Shown: positions 46,405 to 58,179 of the stretch, in pieces
Numbering within the stretch: position 1 is the stretch's first letter
Layout: each line of letters begins with the position of its first letter
Assembly: GCA_903632075.3 (NCBI GenBank)
Contig: CAHIKZ030000126.1
Span: 949,501-1,013,500, forward strand
Direction: 5' to 3'
DNA from: Acanthosepion pharaonis
Lineage: Eukaryota > Mollusca > Cephalopoda > Sepiida > Sepiidae
DNA: 64,000 bases
Made by a program: the position numbers and the translations under genes
The notes under the pieces: model-generated
Seen by the model: the letters and a program-made list of their open reading frames with translations, nothing else
What the model was told of the DNA's origin: nothing
Database searches by the model: none

Positions 46405-49400
46405 CCTCTTAATTTATCATTATGAAAATTTACATTTAAGTTCAAATTCTCCAGTATCTCTACCAAGACCCATTAATAAAAAGTTAACAAAAGTTAATGT
46501 TTTAATAATGTAAAGTTTTGAATGAGCTGTTACATGTCAACAACATACAATTTATAAAAAAGAAAACAAAATTTATTTTCCAGGCCACTTTTATAATATC
46601 AAAAAAGGTGGCTTGAAACTTTGAAATCAGTAGCAACACTAAGGTTTAAAAGATATGCAGTTGAGTTGGCTAGATCTAACTGTAAGTTCTAGGCTAACAG
46701 TTTATTTTTTCACTTCTGGCTCCATGCTTTTCTGATAACTTTAATCTTCAAAAATTTTAATGTAATGTCAATTGCTATTTACTGTCCACCTGATTACTCT
46801 TCTTCTATATTCGCTCCTTAGTGATGTTTCAGTTTTCTTATTCCCAGTAACCCATTATGACTCAGTGACTTTAATGCCTTGCTTGGGGTGAGTTTGATTT
46901 TAAAAAAAAAATTTTTTAAAATAACTCTCAAATAGTGATAAATGGATTGCTTTTCTTAACTTAATAGATTATTGAGTGTATTTTAGTATGAAATAAGTGA
47001 TAAAATGAGCACTGATCTGTTAACCTGAGATCAGTCATTCATTTTAACATCTTATCACTTAACGAAAATTTCCTTCTATCAAACATTTTCTTTATAGCTT
47101 GGGTCAACATATTATCTTCCTAACATGAAAACTTGAATTTAAAAAGAAGGAACAAATTGTTGTATTTTACACTCAGAAAATGAAATCAAAAAGCTGATGC
47201 AGTTCAGAAAAGCTTAAAAGTAACCTTTTCTATACTCTGTCTTGCTGCCTCATCTTGATGCTAGCAAATTAATCAACTAGAAATGCACAAATATATAAAA
47301 GTCTTAAACTTAAGTTACTTAAAAAAAAAATAAGTAATTAAGTGAAATATTCCAGAAGAAGTGAGTACTCAGGACCAAACCCCAAACTCCCATGATACAA
47401 CTTTCAGTCTTCTACTACCTTTTTTCCTGTGGAATTGGCTTGCATACTCCTATGACCCAGATAGCTCTTCTGGCAGGTTCAACCTAGCTATACCAGTCAA
47501 TGTAGAGAAACCAGAGTGGAACAAATCTCAATGATAAAAGAAACGGAAGTGGGTAATAGCTCTTCAGTTGCATCGATAGGTGAGCATTAACAGACAATAC
47601 ATTGGCTTGATATGCAGTGATTGATGGCAACTGATAAGTGACGCAAACACTGGCAACCAATTCTAGTTAGCTGAATACTGTGTTTACTAGTAGGAGTTGT
47701 GACCACTGATATCGAATCATATTTATAATGTAAGTGTGAAAGCAATTGAAAAACAGGTTGACTCCAATTCTTCATACTATATCATTCATTGTGTGGGTCA
47801 ACAAGGAACATGTCCCCCAGTGAGAAGACGGACTGAAATCAAAAATAGTGAACCAGAGAAAAAAAAAATGGAAGAAACTAGTTAATGGTGCTTGAGTTCA
47901 CTCAAAACAGAAGATGAGTCTACCACAAAGTTCAGATTCAGATTTTTTTTCTTTTTAGATTAGAAAGAAAACTAAATATATTAAGTTGCTTCATGCAATA
48001 AATTTTGACATTGAAGTTTTATTTTTTAAAACTATTGACAAAACTTGAAGCACAGAGATTCTTGTGGTATATTTCAAAATAAGGTCAGTTTTTCAAAAGT
48101 GCAGTCCAATTTCAGTTTTTTAGGTTCTTTTTTGTATATAGTCAACAGTATATATAGAATATATTGTTTAGTTCATGTTGAATGCCTCAGTGTCACACTT
48201 GAGAATATTCATTTGCAATTGAAAGCTTGTATAATTGATTAGCCATTTTAGATTAACAGATTAAGATTATATCTTGCAAGAACACATGAACAGGTTAGAT
48301 TATTACAGGTGACGAAATATAAAGTTGAAGTTCTAAATGCTCATTTAGATGATGTCTAAAGAGTTTTACAATTATAACAAGATTTTAAAGAACTATTAAT
48401 AAGGAACAAGATATCAATTTGTTCAATTTCCTTAATTGATGGATTTTTATTTTTTCAGCACTAATATATCCAAGTTATTTTTATTTTGGTTTTTAGATTC
48501 AAACTGTAGTTCTATTTTTGCCCAATCTGATGTTGTTGCCACCCAGCTATCAACCTGGTAATAGCTATAAAGGGTCAGCTTGAGTAAAGGAAATTTTAAA
48601 GTATGGCACATACATTACAGGAATTTATTTTTTATGTTTTACTTTCTTTTCTAGATGATTTAGCACAGCTTGAAGCCTTTTGAAGTTTACTTGAAGGCAT
48701 TGTCTTTATTGTTCTAACCATTGAATTATTCTGCTGGATATTGGCCTCCAAACATAACTGAACATACTTCTCATAGGAAATGATCAGAAACTTGAATATG
48801 TGCCTTTGTTTGTCTTTGTTATTGTTTTCCAAAATGATTGACTCCTTTTGCAATTTTGTTTTCTTCATTGTTGCTTATTCAAATTATTGCCATTTCCAAA
48901 TGAAACTCTGTTTTAGGTGTTTCAGTGGCTTTCATTTTTATATTCTGCTTTTCTTTTTCTATACTTAATTCTCTTTTCTTTCTCCTTTCCATTTATCTTT
49001 TTCCTCTTTCTTTATACAAATTATTAGTTTCTTCTCCTCCTCCTCCTCCTTTTTTCAAAATTAGAAATCTTAAATATCTAATACTCCCACCCAAATATAT
49101 TTAATTCCCTATGGCAACAACTCTGAAAAATGGATTTATTTTTATGTTTTCAAAAGTCTTAGAATTGTATTCAACATTACCTCCACTCTTCATATCTCGG
49201 CAGCTCTTAGCACAAAAGTAATTGTCCCTGCCTCTTAGATAAGCCTCATTGTTTCAATAAAATGGCTGAAACGCTTTGCTAAATTTTGGTTACTATTGAT
49301 GTAAACAGAGCAGCTAAACTGCTCATAAAAGATACATCATTTTGCTATCAAATGCTATAAAAGGACACTTTCACAAAGACAGAAAAAATGGGAAATTTCT

Positions 49401-51240
49401 TGATTAATATAAACTAAATATTACAGGGTTTTTATAATATCAAATTCAGTTTTTTATTTTAAACATAGACTTGTTTTACCATGACTTTACATAAAGGGGC
49501 TTAATTAATTCCAAAGAAAATAATATTCAGAAATAACATTGAGCAACTTAGAAAGTCTTTTTTCTGATTAACATAAATATAAAATAATTGTTCTACCTTG
49601 TTATCTTTGCTGCCTCTTCTTGATTATTATTCATTTAGAATTTTACAGTTTTGTAGTGTGTACTTGGCTAAAATTCTCAGATGATGTAATGTTATGATTT
49701 TTCTTTGAACTAGTAATTTCTTTATCACAACTTTTGGAATTTGTTGGCCTTCATCAGTTATTGTAACTCTTGCCTCAGCTGTCTTCTTTTTAGTTGAAAT
49801 CATTTATGTCATCTTGATGGGGGTCGATAGAAAGCTGTTAGGTTGATGAGAGTCTGGAAGGATAATGAAATAAGTTTACTACTTGACTGCAGAAGCAAGA
49901 ATTAACTCGGTAAGAAATTTGAATGAATGGGGTTTAGTTACTTGCTTAATTTCTAGGCATCCATCTTTCTTCTTTTTCTTCCTTCTTTTTACTTTTCAAT
50001 CACAAATGATATTTCATGAAATTGTATTAGCTAAAGTAGAGCCCAAATAACAATAGAAGTATAAAATATGCGAACTTAGATGGATTGTCTTTTTTAGGCT
50101 TTAAAAAATATAAATCAGATTTTGTTTATACATTTTGATAGGAGGAAAATTTTTTTTTTTTTCCTCCTGTATCTACTTTGTTGAAATACCTTCCACCTGC
50201 ATACTTCTCACCTGATTTGTCTGGCAACTTGATTAAATAATCTCAAAATTCCATGAAAATTGGGTTTTACTCTGGTGTTCCATAATTCCAGCTTTTTCTC
50301 TTGTATCTGAAACTCTCAACATCCACAATGCAGATCAGTAATGATAAAGTGAACATTTCATTTTTCTTCTTTCTTTCTTTCTTTCTCCCACTATCTTATT
50401 CTGATTCTATGCTATTCTTCATGCAACAGCATAATTACCATCTTTCCTAGCAAACATAAGGAAAGATATCTTTTTTCCTCAGCTTGCATGACAGTGCACT
50501 ACTGTGGAGGAACAGAGTTGTGTTGCTAGTGTGAAAATCTAAACCACATGAAACACATTCATGGATGCATTTTAGAAATAGTGCATCATTTGAACATATT
50601 TAGTGCCAAAATGTGTGATTTTCTAATCGGAAACTGTTGTCTGTTCACCTAAAATATAATTCTATTCTCTTCATTGTTATTAGCTTTTTGCCTGTGGAAA
50701 TGTCTCAAAATCTTTTATTCTTTTCAAAATGTCAATTTGCTGCACAGAAAGAAAACGTTTTCACCCCTGTTTTTTTTCTCTCTCTCTCTCTATTATGAAA
50801 TATGAATTAATCAGAAATTCTAAAAGTAGAAACTTATTTTTCAAACCAAATTCAGGTCAGTTCTCTTATATATCCCTGTTTTATTTCACAGGTCAAATAA
50901 GTTATGAAGATGATTGCTTTTGGCAGAAATTAAAAAGGACTTTAAAAAAATAATTGCTTTTAAGTTCAGCTGAAATCATTTTCTTGGAGATACAAGTAGT
51001 TGTTGCTATAGATCAAGCGACAACAGATCTCCTCAAATATGTTCATTATATGTATTATAATTATTATGCTTGTATTTCTGATGGATCATTAAATTATTTG
51101 CAGATTTGAAAAAAAAGATTAGTTTTAAATGTTAAAAATTAGTAATAATTATAATTTAGGTGTTTGAATGATCATGAAAAATTTAGCTAATGAATAACCA
51201 GCAAATCATTACACAGATGAAAATCCAAGAAGTAGAGCAA
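46405..51240. other. AT-rich non-coding DNA with one unclassified repeat-like block
   Basis: 47360-47830 is of higher complexity and GC than its surroundings, with several minus-strand frames but no motif I can name; it may be a fragment of another interspersed element. A (TCC)n run lies at about 49035-49050. Elsewhere nothing was recognised. Confidence 0.4.
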
Positions 51241-51250
51241 TGCTCTATAG

Positions 51251-51924
51251 CAGTGGTCACTAACTGGTGGTCCATGGACCACTGGTGTTCTGTGCAAAAT
51301 TTTTGGTGGGCCACAGAAAAATTGGGACATTATTTCAATTTTTATGAAGCTTCAGATTCAAAAATGATAATAAGCACAAGTACACAAGTACAACATCATC
51401 CAGTCATAGTATAATCTTCCAAAGTCATGTTCAATACTTGTTACTGAATAGTTTCTTACCATTACTGTTGATAATTAGTTACAGGATGGTTTACTAGTAT
51501 AATTTTCTATAAAAATGGCATAGCAATGGAGTAATAGCGGGAGATTCAAGAATTGGCTTACACACCAGAAACAAATTCATAAGCCTTCGTACTCAAAAAC
51601 TATTTTTGTAAAATATTTAAAAAAAAAATAAACTTTTTATTGTCCATTGAAAATGTCAAATTGCCATATGAACAAATGAAACAAATCTCATACTAAAAAT
51701 GTGTAATATTTGAATAAACTTCAAATTTTCAGTTTGTTTTATTTAAATAATTACACTATAACTTCATTAACTTTAATGAGTGCATTTCATATTAATAAAA
51801 TAAGTTTTCCAATTATTATTATATAAATGTATTTACTTTTTTTTCTAAATTCATATTAGTGGTCTGCCAAATTTTAAATTATGCATTTAGTGGTCCATGA
51901 AGTTCAAAAGGTTTGTGACTGCTG
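51251..51924. mobile_element. hAT-like non-autonomous DNA transposon, 674 bp
   Basis: The left end CAGTGGTCAC and right end GTGACTGCTG are inverted copies with 8 of 10 matches, and the CAGTGGT-type start is typical of hAT elements. Flanking 8-mers CTCTATAG (51243-51250) and CTCTCTAG (51925-51932) agree at 7 of 8 positions, the target duplication length of hAT. Subterminal GGTGGTCCATGGACCAC and AGTGGTCCATGAAGTTC are related inverted motifs. The interior is AT-rich without transposase. Confidence 0.8.
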
Positions 51925-51932
51925 CTCTCTAG

Positions 51933-53850
51933 TGCTTGTAAAACTTGTAATCTGATAAATTCAGTAAGTCATTTTACTATCTTAATAGAATTAATGTTGA
52001 GATTTCGATTGCTTTTGTACTGCAATTGAGCAGAACTAAAAATGTATTTTCCATGGATTTATAGTATCTCTGAATAAAAAATCAAAGACCTATGTTCAAA
52101 ATCCAGTTTGATTCATTACAGTCACTTACATGCAAATATCCTTGCGAAAAGTATGAATCCATGTTCTCTCCAGCTACAGGTTAAATAGTAGGATTTGACT
52201 GGACAAATCATTGTTATTCTTGAAAAAAGCTTAATGCAATATGACTCACAAAAAAAAGGATTATTCTTACAATCCAAAATGTTTCAGATTTAAATAACAC
52301 ACAACAAGTTGATAAGCCATAAAAAACAAATTAATCAATCAGTTCCATTTATTTAAATCAGATTTTATTTTTCCTATGTAAATGATGACTGTTTTATATT
52401 CCTATCAGCAGACATTAAATTGTTGCTCTGGTACCCTCATGTCTCTATGAATCTTAAAAAAAAAAAAAAACATTTCCAAAGAATTCTGTGCATTATCTGT
52501 CAACAAGCATCTTTTTTGTTCGTTTTTTTTTTTCTACATTGCCCACACCATCATCATAATCCACCCCCCACTACACTTATAAGTGCAATGCAAACAATTA
52601 TTAATATCTCAGTATTTATCTTTGTAACATGACTATAACTTCACCAAATTTTACTATTTTCATCACACTCTAGATTCCTTAATGCTAAAGCAATCAAATG
52701 GAGTTCACTATTTTGATTGAAGCATCATGAATATTTATTGGTTTTTCGATGAACTATCATCCTGATCTCTGGTAATTCGGCTTTCAAAGGCAGTATTTTT
52801 CTTCTGTGTTTGCAGTGAAAATATCTCCCAAAAGAGTGACCAGATTGCCATAAAATTTTTAAGCTCAACTGATTTTGTTGACCAAATAATCTTTTCCTCA
52901 CCTTCAGGTTTATCATGAAATACTTGAGCCTGAACAAGAACAACACTTTTCTTTTTCTTTTTTCCTTTTTTTTTTTTGTTTTTTGTTTTGTTTTTGTTTT
53001 TGTTTTTTTGAACAGTAGTAAAGCATAATAATAAAAATTATCTTATAAATAAGAATACGTTATTATTTTCATCAAAATGTCACTTGCCATAACTGATAAC
53101 TGTATTTATTGATTGGACAATGTTTTTCAAAGAAATCCTCTATAAATGAATATAACACTACAAGTTAAATAAGTAAGACTTGCTTCTGGTTTAAGTTGAG
53201 TAAATAAACATTTTCTTTTTCTCATTTTGCTATTGAGTTTATTTTTAGTGATAAATGTCTGAGAAGTTCTGGTCTTTCCTTTGCATATGATAATTTGAAT
53301 TTGCAAGTGTGATCTTAAGCAAGCCTTTCATCTCTCATGCTCTTTATAATGTCTTTGGAGTATAAATAACTTGTATTTGTTTTCATTGATCCTAACCAGA
53401 GGCTAAGCTTTATCTATTTATATCAACCAATCAACTGACATCTCTTTATATAATCAGTCAGTGAGGTCTTCAAGATATTATTAGTGGGCAAAACATGAAT
53501 TTTAGTTTACAAAGCTGAAACATATTTTAAAAGATAGGATACATTAAAATAAAAAAAAAACAACATTTTCTTGCATTATTTTTCCATTCCAAAATTCTTT
53601 TAATTCAAAGCTTTAAAGTTCTAACATTTAGTCGATAGTTCAACAGTTAGAAAATTGAACTAGAGATCATTTGGTTCTTATCATAATAAGCTTGATTGGT
53701 GAGTAATGTAGAGTAAGTGGCCATTATTAAATGTAAGTAACAGAAGTACCCAACAAACACAATTGACAAAGTTTACAATAAACAATAATAAGAAAAATAA
53801 ACATAGCAAAGAATAATATAAAAGAAGCAAACAATATATGCAAAGCAAGA
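51933..53850. other. AT-rich non-coding DNA
   Basis: Contains the SINE fragment at 52080-52215, a T-rich run with GTTTTT units (52966-53008) and a weak tRNA-like piece at about 53630-53690 (TAGTTCAACAGTTAG, TGGTTCTTATC). No gene seen. Confidence 0.45.
52080..52215 (+). mobile_element. tRNA-derived SINE, family 1, fragment
   Basis: A B-box-like ATGTTCAAAATCCAG (about 52092) is followed by CTTGCGAAAAGTATGAATCC and CAGGTTAAATAGTAGGATTT, matching the family body at 54280-54345. Confidence 0.55.
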
Positions 53851-53854
53851 TGAA

Positions 53855-53945
53855 ACCATGACGTGGCCTATCTTATTGGCTAGGAAGAAATCCCAGCATG
53901 CACTTTTGTGGTTCTGCCTATAAATTGGGGAAGGTAAAGTGTTTT
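53855..53945 (+). promoter_or_regulatory. Promoter-like cluster of sites
   Basis: In about 70 bp there are TGACGTGG (53859, CRE-like), ATTGG (53875, inverted CCAAT box), TCCCAGCATGC (53891, resembles the core of a ZNF143/STAF site) and TATAAATT (53919). The order and spacing could serve a Pol II gene or a snRNA-type promoter, but no transcript is evident downstream. A chance cluster or part of a repeat is quite possible. Confidence 0.25.
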
Positions 53946-54194
53946 TCAGTCATTCCCAGTAGGCATAAAATGATATAAACATATACCTGATTTTAAAAAT
54001 AAACATTTTGCAATGCACCTCATCAGCTTAGTATCTGATATTAAAGCCCTCAATTATGTTATCGACTTTTAAACATTTTTCTGTTTTAATTCCCATATGT
54101 CAAAAAAAATCACACTTTCAGACAAGGGAAAATATTTTCAACCAATTATCAATTTCGTTGATAAAAAAGTATTTTATGTTTTAATGATCACAAG

Positions 54195-54460
54195 AATGAT
54201 GTGCAGATAGTATAATGGTTAGCAGCTTGAAAGAAGAAATTAGCAAGTCAAGTTCATTGCATTCACTTTTGCACAAATACTCTTGTGAAAGTTATAAATC
54301 CATCTCTTCTCCCTCCAGTTAAGGGTTAAATAGCTAGGAAGACTGGGCTCTGTAGCCATGGTTAGCAATCAGTCTAGGAGGACAACTCTGAATTCAAAAC
54401 TCAGCCATCAGATGTTGTACAAAGATGGTTAGACATAGTGTGCAAATACTGTGTCTTTAA
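54195..54460 (+). mobile_element. tRNA-derived SINE, family 1, copy with head and body
   Basis: The A-box-like TATAATGGTTAGCAGCTTG (54211), B-box-like GTCAAGTTCATTGC (about 54247), then CTCTTGTGAAAGTTATAAAT, GGGTTAAATAGCTAGGAAGAC and CTCTGTAGCCATGG follow the same order as the copy at 2460-2762 read on its minus strand. Confidence 0.65.
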
Positions 54461-55165
54461 AAAAAAAAATGAAATAGATTTCAACTGCTATGGATAATCC
54501 CAAATTCTGTTGACAAAAACAAGCATTAGATACAAAGGTATCATGTGTCCTCACAAGAAACCTTTTTTTAAATGGAAAATTTAAATTTTAAATGGAATTT
54601 GTTTCTTTTTTTTCTGTTGCTAGTTTGTAATTCTAAATATAATGAACCTTGTCCTTCAGGTTTATCCAGTAACACTTGAGCTGAATCACAAATAATACTA
54701 GTCAGAGATGTATTTATAAAATGTTGTACCTAAGTGATGCAAATATCATTTGTATGCTTTCTTGAAGAGCCTGTGTCTGTGTGTAGCCAGCCTCGATCTA
54801 AGTGTATCTTGGATCATTTAGCCCCACACTGATTAGACAAGTAATCTGTTAGAATCTGGACATTCAAGTTGGCTTTATTCCCAGATTCAGACATTGAAAC
54901 TAATCCCCACTGATGCTGTTGCTCATAAGTCTTCAACATCTCTCTCTCTCTATCACTGTTTGTCTGCCATATTCTGTGCTTCCTGCCTCATTGCAATTTG
55001 TTTACATTAACATTGCAAAATTTTTTATAAGTTCATAAATTGTTCTTGTTCTATTTTTTTTTTAAATCACTTAGAAATTTAACTATCCAGTGGGAAGTGT
55101 TATAATGGAAAATGTGATACAGAAATCCAAAGGTTCATGGGATAGCAAAAGATGCCTTCCAAAAA

Positions 55166-55735
55166 CTAAGTAAAATATTAAGAAACAGGAAAATTTTATT
55201 AGAAACAAAGACAAGAGTGTTGAACTGTTATGTAACATTGGTCCTTCTATATGGTAGCAAATACTGTACAATTTCCTCACAGATGAAGAGGAGACTTGAA
55301 GCAACAGAAATGTGATTAGACAGAAGGATACAATGGATAGAACATGTGAGCAACAAGGTAGTTAAAAAGAAAATGGGAATGAAAAGGACACTTTTGCTTA
55401 TGATCAGAAAGAGGGCTTTAAGAATTTGACACTCACAGGACATATTGAAGGCCAGAGAGACAATGAGTAACAGACCTAACAAGTTTGTATAAATGAATGG
55501 CAAAACAAGGAGAGGAAGGGAAATAAGGTAACCAGCATTGCTTAGAGCTACAAAGGACAGGAAGTTGTGGAGAGCCATGATCAGCTACATAATAAGCTTG
55601 TGCAAATGGATGGCAAAACAAGGACTGGGAGGGAAATAAAGAGACCAGCATTGCTTAGAGCTACAAAGGATAGGAAATTGTGAGGAAGAATGATTGCTCA
55701 CATCCTGAAGGTACATGACACATAAAAGAAAAAGA
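55166..55735 (+). mobile_element. LINE family A, C-terminal fragment with 113-bp duplication
   Basis: AAATATTAAGAAACAGGAAAAT, CAGAAGGATACAATGGATAG, TTGACACTCACAGGACATAT, TTGTGGAGAGCCATGATCAG and the terminal CATCCTGAAGGTACATGACA match the copies at 23893 and 62945. Translation has multiple stops. A block from about 55480 to 55590 is repeated at about 55593-55700 with a 113-bp period (AAATGAATGGCAAAACAAGG at 55491, AAATGGATGGCAAAACAAGG at 55604). Confidence 0.75.
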
Positions 55736-55926
55736 AATCTCTTTTATATGGTATTAGTTTTCTCTGCTTGTCTCATCTTTTTGTTGAATTCCCCTTGTCT
55801 CATTATTTCTAATACATTTCTATTTATCCAGAGCTGCTGCGAGTTTTCACATTTCCACAACCACTTCCTTAGAAATGTCCTTTATTGTTTCTACCTAAGT
55901 TTGTTACTTTGCATTTTTAATGTTAA

Positions 55927-56097
55927 TGTTGTAGTTATTGCCCTTATCTTTTAGTTGTTGTTTAGTGCCACCAAGTGGTGGCTTCTATAAAATGCTGGCA
56001 GCCATATTGAAAATATTTCAATTATTCAGTTATCAATATTCAGACTAACAGGAGGATTATCTTATTGCAGATACAATTGATTCAATGAGGATTAACA
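55927..56097 (+). repeat. 5' LTR of the copia-like element
   Basis: It begins TGTTGTAGTTATTGCCC and ends GGATTAACA (TG...CA). It carries a TATA-like TCTATAAAATGC in the middle, the likely promoter. It lies about 190 bp downstream of the LINE A fragment's end. Confidence 0.88.
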
Positions 56098-56099
56098 AA

Positions 56100-56110
56100 T
56101 GGTAGCAGAA
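56100..56110 (+). other. Primer binding site
   Basis: TGGTAGCAGAA begins two bases after the 5' LTR, the usual place for tRNA priming. The TGGTA(G/T)CAGA start is like the initiator-Met-tRNA complementary site of many copia elements. Confidence 0.7.
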
Positions 56111-56209
56111 ATGGTTGTTGATCTGCAACAAAAATTATGTGCATTTTCTTTTCTATTTTTTTGTTACTTTTAAAGTTTTCTGACTCTAAGACTTATAATT
56201 TATGTAAGA

Positions 56210-57053
56210 ATGGATAATTTTAATACATGTTCTTCCAAATGGCCTCCAAGGCTAGACAATGAATCTGTCTGTGAACAATGGAAGAAGAGCTTACATATAT
56301 GGAGTAGGTTGACAAATCTTCCAAAAACAAAAAACAGGCTTTGGCCATTTACCTATCTTTAAGTGGAAATGCCAGAGCTACCTTTTCTGAAACACAGTGA
56401 AGATTTGGAAACAGACAGATATGGACGCTATCATCCAAAATCCGGATGAATTATTTCTGCTAGATAAAGGGAGACACCAATTTGTTGCTTTTAATAATTT
56501 GTACAATTTGAGTAGAGCAGCAGAAAAAGAAATAAAGGATTTTCTGATTGATTTTGACCACACCTACTTTAAGTTTACACAGGAAAACATGGCTCTTACA
56601 GACCCAGTAATGGCATTTTTGCTCCTTTCATCTGTAAACCTTTCTGAGAAGGATGCACACTTAATAATGTCAGCATTGAAGGAAGTGTCTTATGAAAGAG
56701 ACCATTACACTTATTTTAGCCATTCAGTTATTCCTTCAAATATTGATAAATATATCCTTCAGCCTGAGATAAAAATAGAAAGTCAGGAAACCCTTTTCAC
56801 AGATAGATTCAGACATGGATGGGATCGACCATACACTTGTGCCACCCAGGATGGTTGCACTTCAACTAGGCAGCTTCCTATACATTCACATGGCCATAAA
56901 TTATATCCTGTGGGTTATGGTGGGCAGGTTTCAAGATGTATCATATGCGACTCAAAATTTCATTGGGCATGTGAATGTCCTCATGTATACGAGAACAGTG
57001 ATGAAGGTCTGCAAAGGAATACATCAGAAATGTTCTGTTGTCCTTGTTTGTAG
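56210..57053 (+). pseudogene. Copia-like gag remnant
   Basis: A Met at 56210 starts a frame (MDNFNTCSSKWPPRL) that shifts at an A-rich run near 56330 and again before 56397, where a 218-codon frame runs to 57053. It contains a helical capsid-like part and, near its C-terminus, the zinc knuckle CIICDSKFHWACEC (56937-56978), which has C-X2-C-X4-H-X4-C spacing. The frame ends in a premature stop soon after. Gag would package element RNA; this copy is broken by at least two frameshifts. Confidence 0.82.
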
Positions 57054-57097
57054 GTCATAATAATAGTACAAGGTTGTAGTTCCTGGTGAACGATGTG

Positions 57098-57395
57098 AAC
57101 GGTTGTGCTATTTTGGGCACAGGGTGTTAAATCACTGTCTGGTAAAGGTTGATTTTGAGATTATTTGAATTCATTAAGTGATTATGAGTGGTCTTTAATT
57201 GCAGAGCAAATCTCTTCTTCTACATTTTCTTTTGGTGATGGTGCTACAGTAGAATCGACAAAGAAATTGACTATTTCCTGTTTGATTGAAAATATGAGGT
57301 CAGAAATAACTACTGATGTTTGTGACTCCAGTTCCTTTTTCATAGAAAGGAAAATTGAAAGTATTAGACAAGTAAATAAATCCATAAAAAAGTAG
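57098..57395 (+). pseudogene. Copia-like aspartic protease remnant
   Basis: ILGTGC (57110-57127) stands where a retroelement protease has its D-T/S-G active site; the catalytic Asp is replaced by Gly at 57116-57118 and a stop follows. The frame from 57165 (YEWSLIAEQ, TFSFGDGATVESTKKLTISC) continues the protease fold up to a stop at 57393. Directly after it the sequence jumps to the RNase H region. Confidence 0.75.
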
Positions 57396-57399
57396 AAAC

Positions 57400-57930
57400 C
57401 TCAGCTGACCATACAAGATCAAGATCTGGGAGATTTAAAACAGCTAAAAATCATTACCTACAGTGATGCTTCCTTTGCTAATCTAAGTGAAGGAGGTTCC
57501 CAGGGAGGGTATGTAATATTTCTTGTAACAGCAACAACATGCCATTTTCCTGGCAGTCAAGATGTATAAAGAAAGTTGTGAAGTGCACACAAGCTGCCAA
57601 GACACTGACAATGGCTGACATGGCTGATACATGTATATACTACAGGAAGTTCCTTCTCAAATTTTGAGGATGTTGTGAATAACATCCCTGTTGTATGCAA
57701 AACAAATAATTCAGGTGTTTGCGAATCATCCAATTCTAGCACTCAGATTCTGGATAAAAGATTTAGAATTGAGATGTCTATCTTGCATGAAATGTTGATC
57801 AATAAAGAACTGTCTGATATTAAATGGGTGATCACAAGTCACTAAATAGCTGACTCACTCACCAGGCAAGGTGGTCCCTCATTCAAGATTTTTGAACATA
57901 TTATGGAGCCCAAAGAATATTTGACTTAGG
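57400..57930 (+). pseudogene. Copia-like RNase H remnant, pol deletion scar upstream
   Basis: IITYSDASFANLSEGGSQGG (about 57450-57509) contains the first catalytic Asp of a copia-type RNase H (codon at 57465). Further on, KTLTMADMADTCIYYR has Lys where the catalytic Glu is expected, and VVCKTNNSG has Asn where the next Asp is expected. SSTQILDKRFRIEMSILHEM and ADSLTRQGGPSF follow, the usual C-terminal end of pol. Frameshifts occur near 57555 and 57640. Integrase and most of RT are absent between the protease and this part. Confidence 0.82.
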
Positions 57931-58003
57931 TCTTATAAAATTTCTTTGTTGCCTGTGTTATTATGTACTCTGCATGCCTCTGCAGAAATGGGAGAAGTGG
58001 TAA

Positions 58004-58174
58004 TATTGTAGTTATTGCCCTTGTCTTTTGGTTATTGTTTCGTGCCACATGGTGGTGGCTTCTATAAAATGCTGGCAGCCATATTGAAAATATTTCATTT
58101 GTTCAGTTGTAAATATTCAGACTAAGAGGAGGATTACCTTATTGCAGATGCAATTGATTCATTAAGAATTAACA
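58004..58174 (+). repeat. 3' LTR of the copia-like element
   Basis: It aligns end to end with the 5' LTR at equal length; the first bases are TA instead of TG, and it ends GAATTAACA. Differences are mostly single transitions, plus a small cluster near 58045. Confidence 0.88.
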
Positions 58175-58179
58175 TTTAA

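Larger units (their letters stand above)
55927..58174 (+). mobile_element. Copia-like LTR retrotransposon, internally deleted, 2.25 kb
   Basis: It has two 171-bp LTRs, a primer site, a purine-rich tract (GAAATGGGAGAAGTGG, about 57985-58000) and flanking GTTAA (55922-55926) and TTTAA (58175-58179), an imperfect 5-bp target duplication. Internally come gag with a zinc knuckle, an aspartic protease remnant, then directly a copia-type RNase H remnant; integrase and most of the reverse transcriptase are missing. The two LTRs differ at about 18 of 171 positions by hand count, so it is old. It cannot move on its own. Confidence 0.88.
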
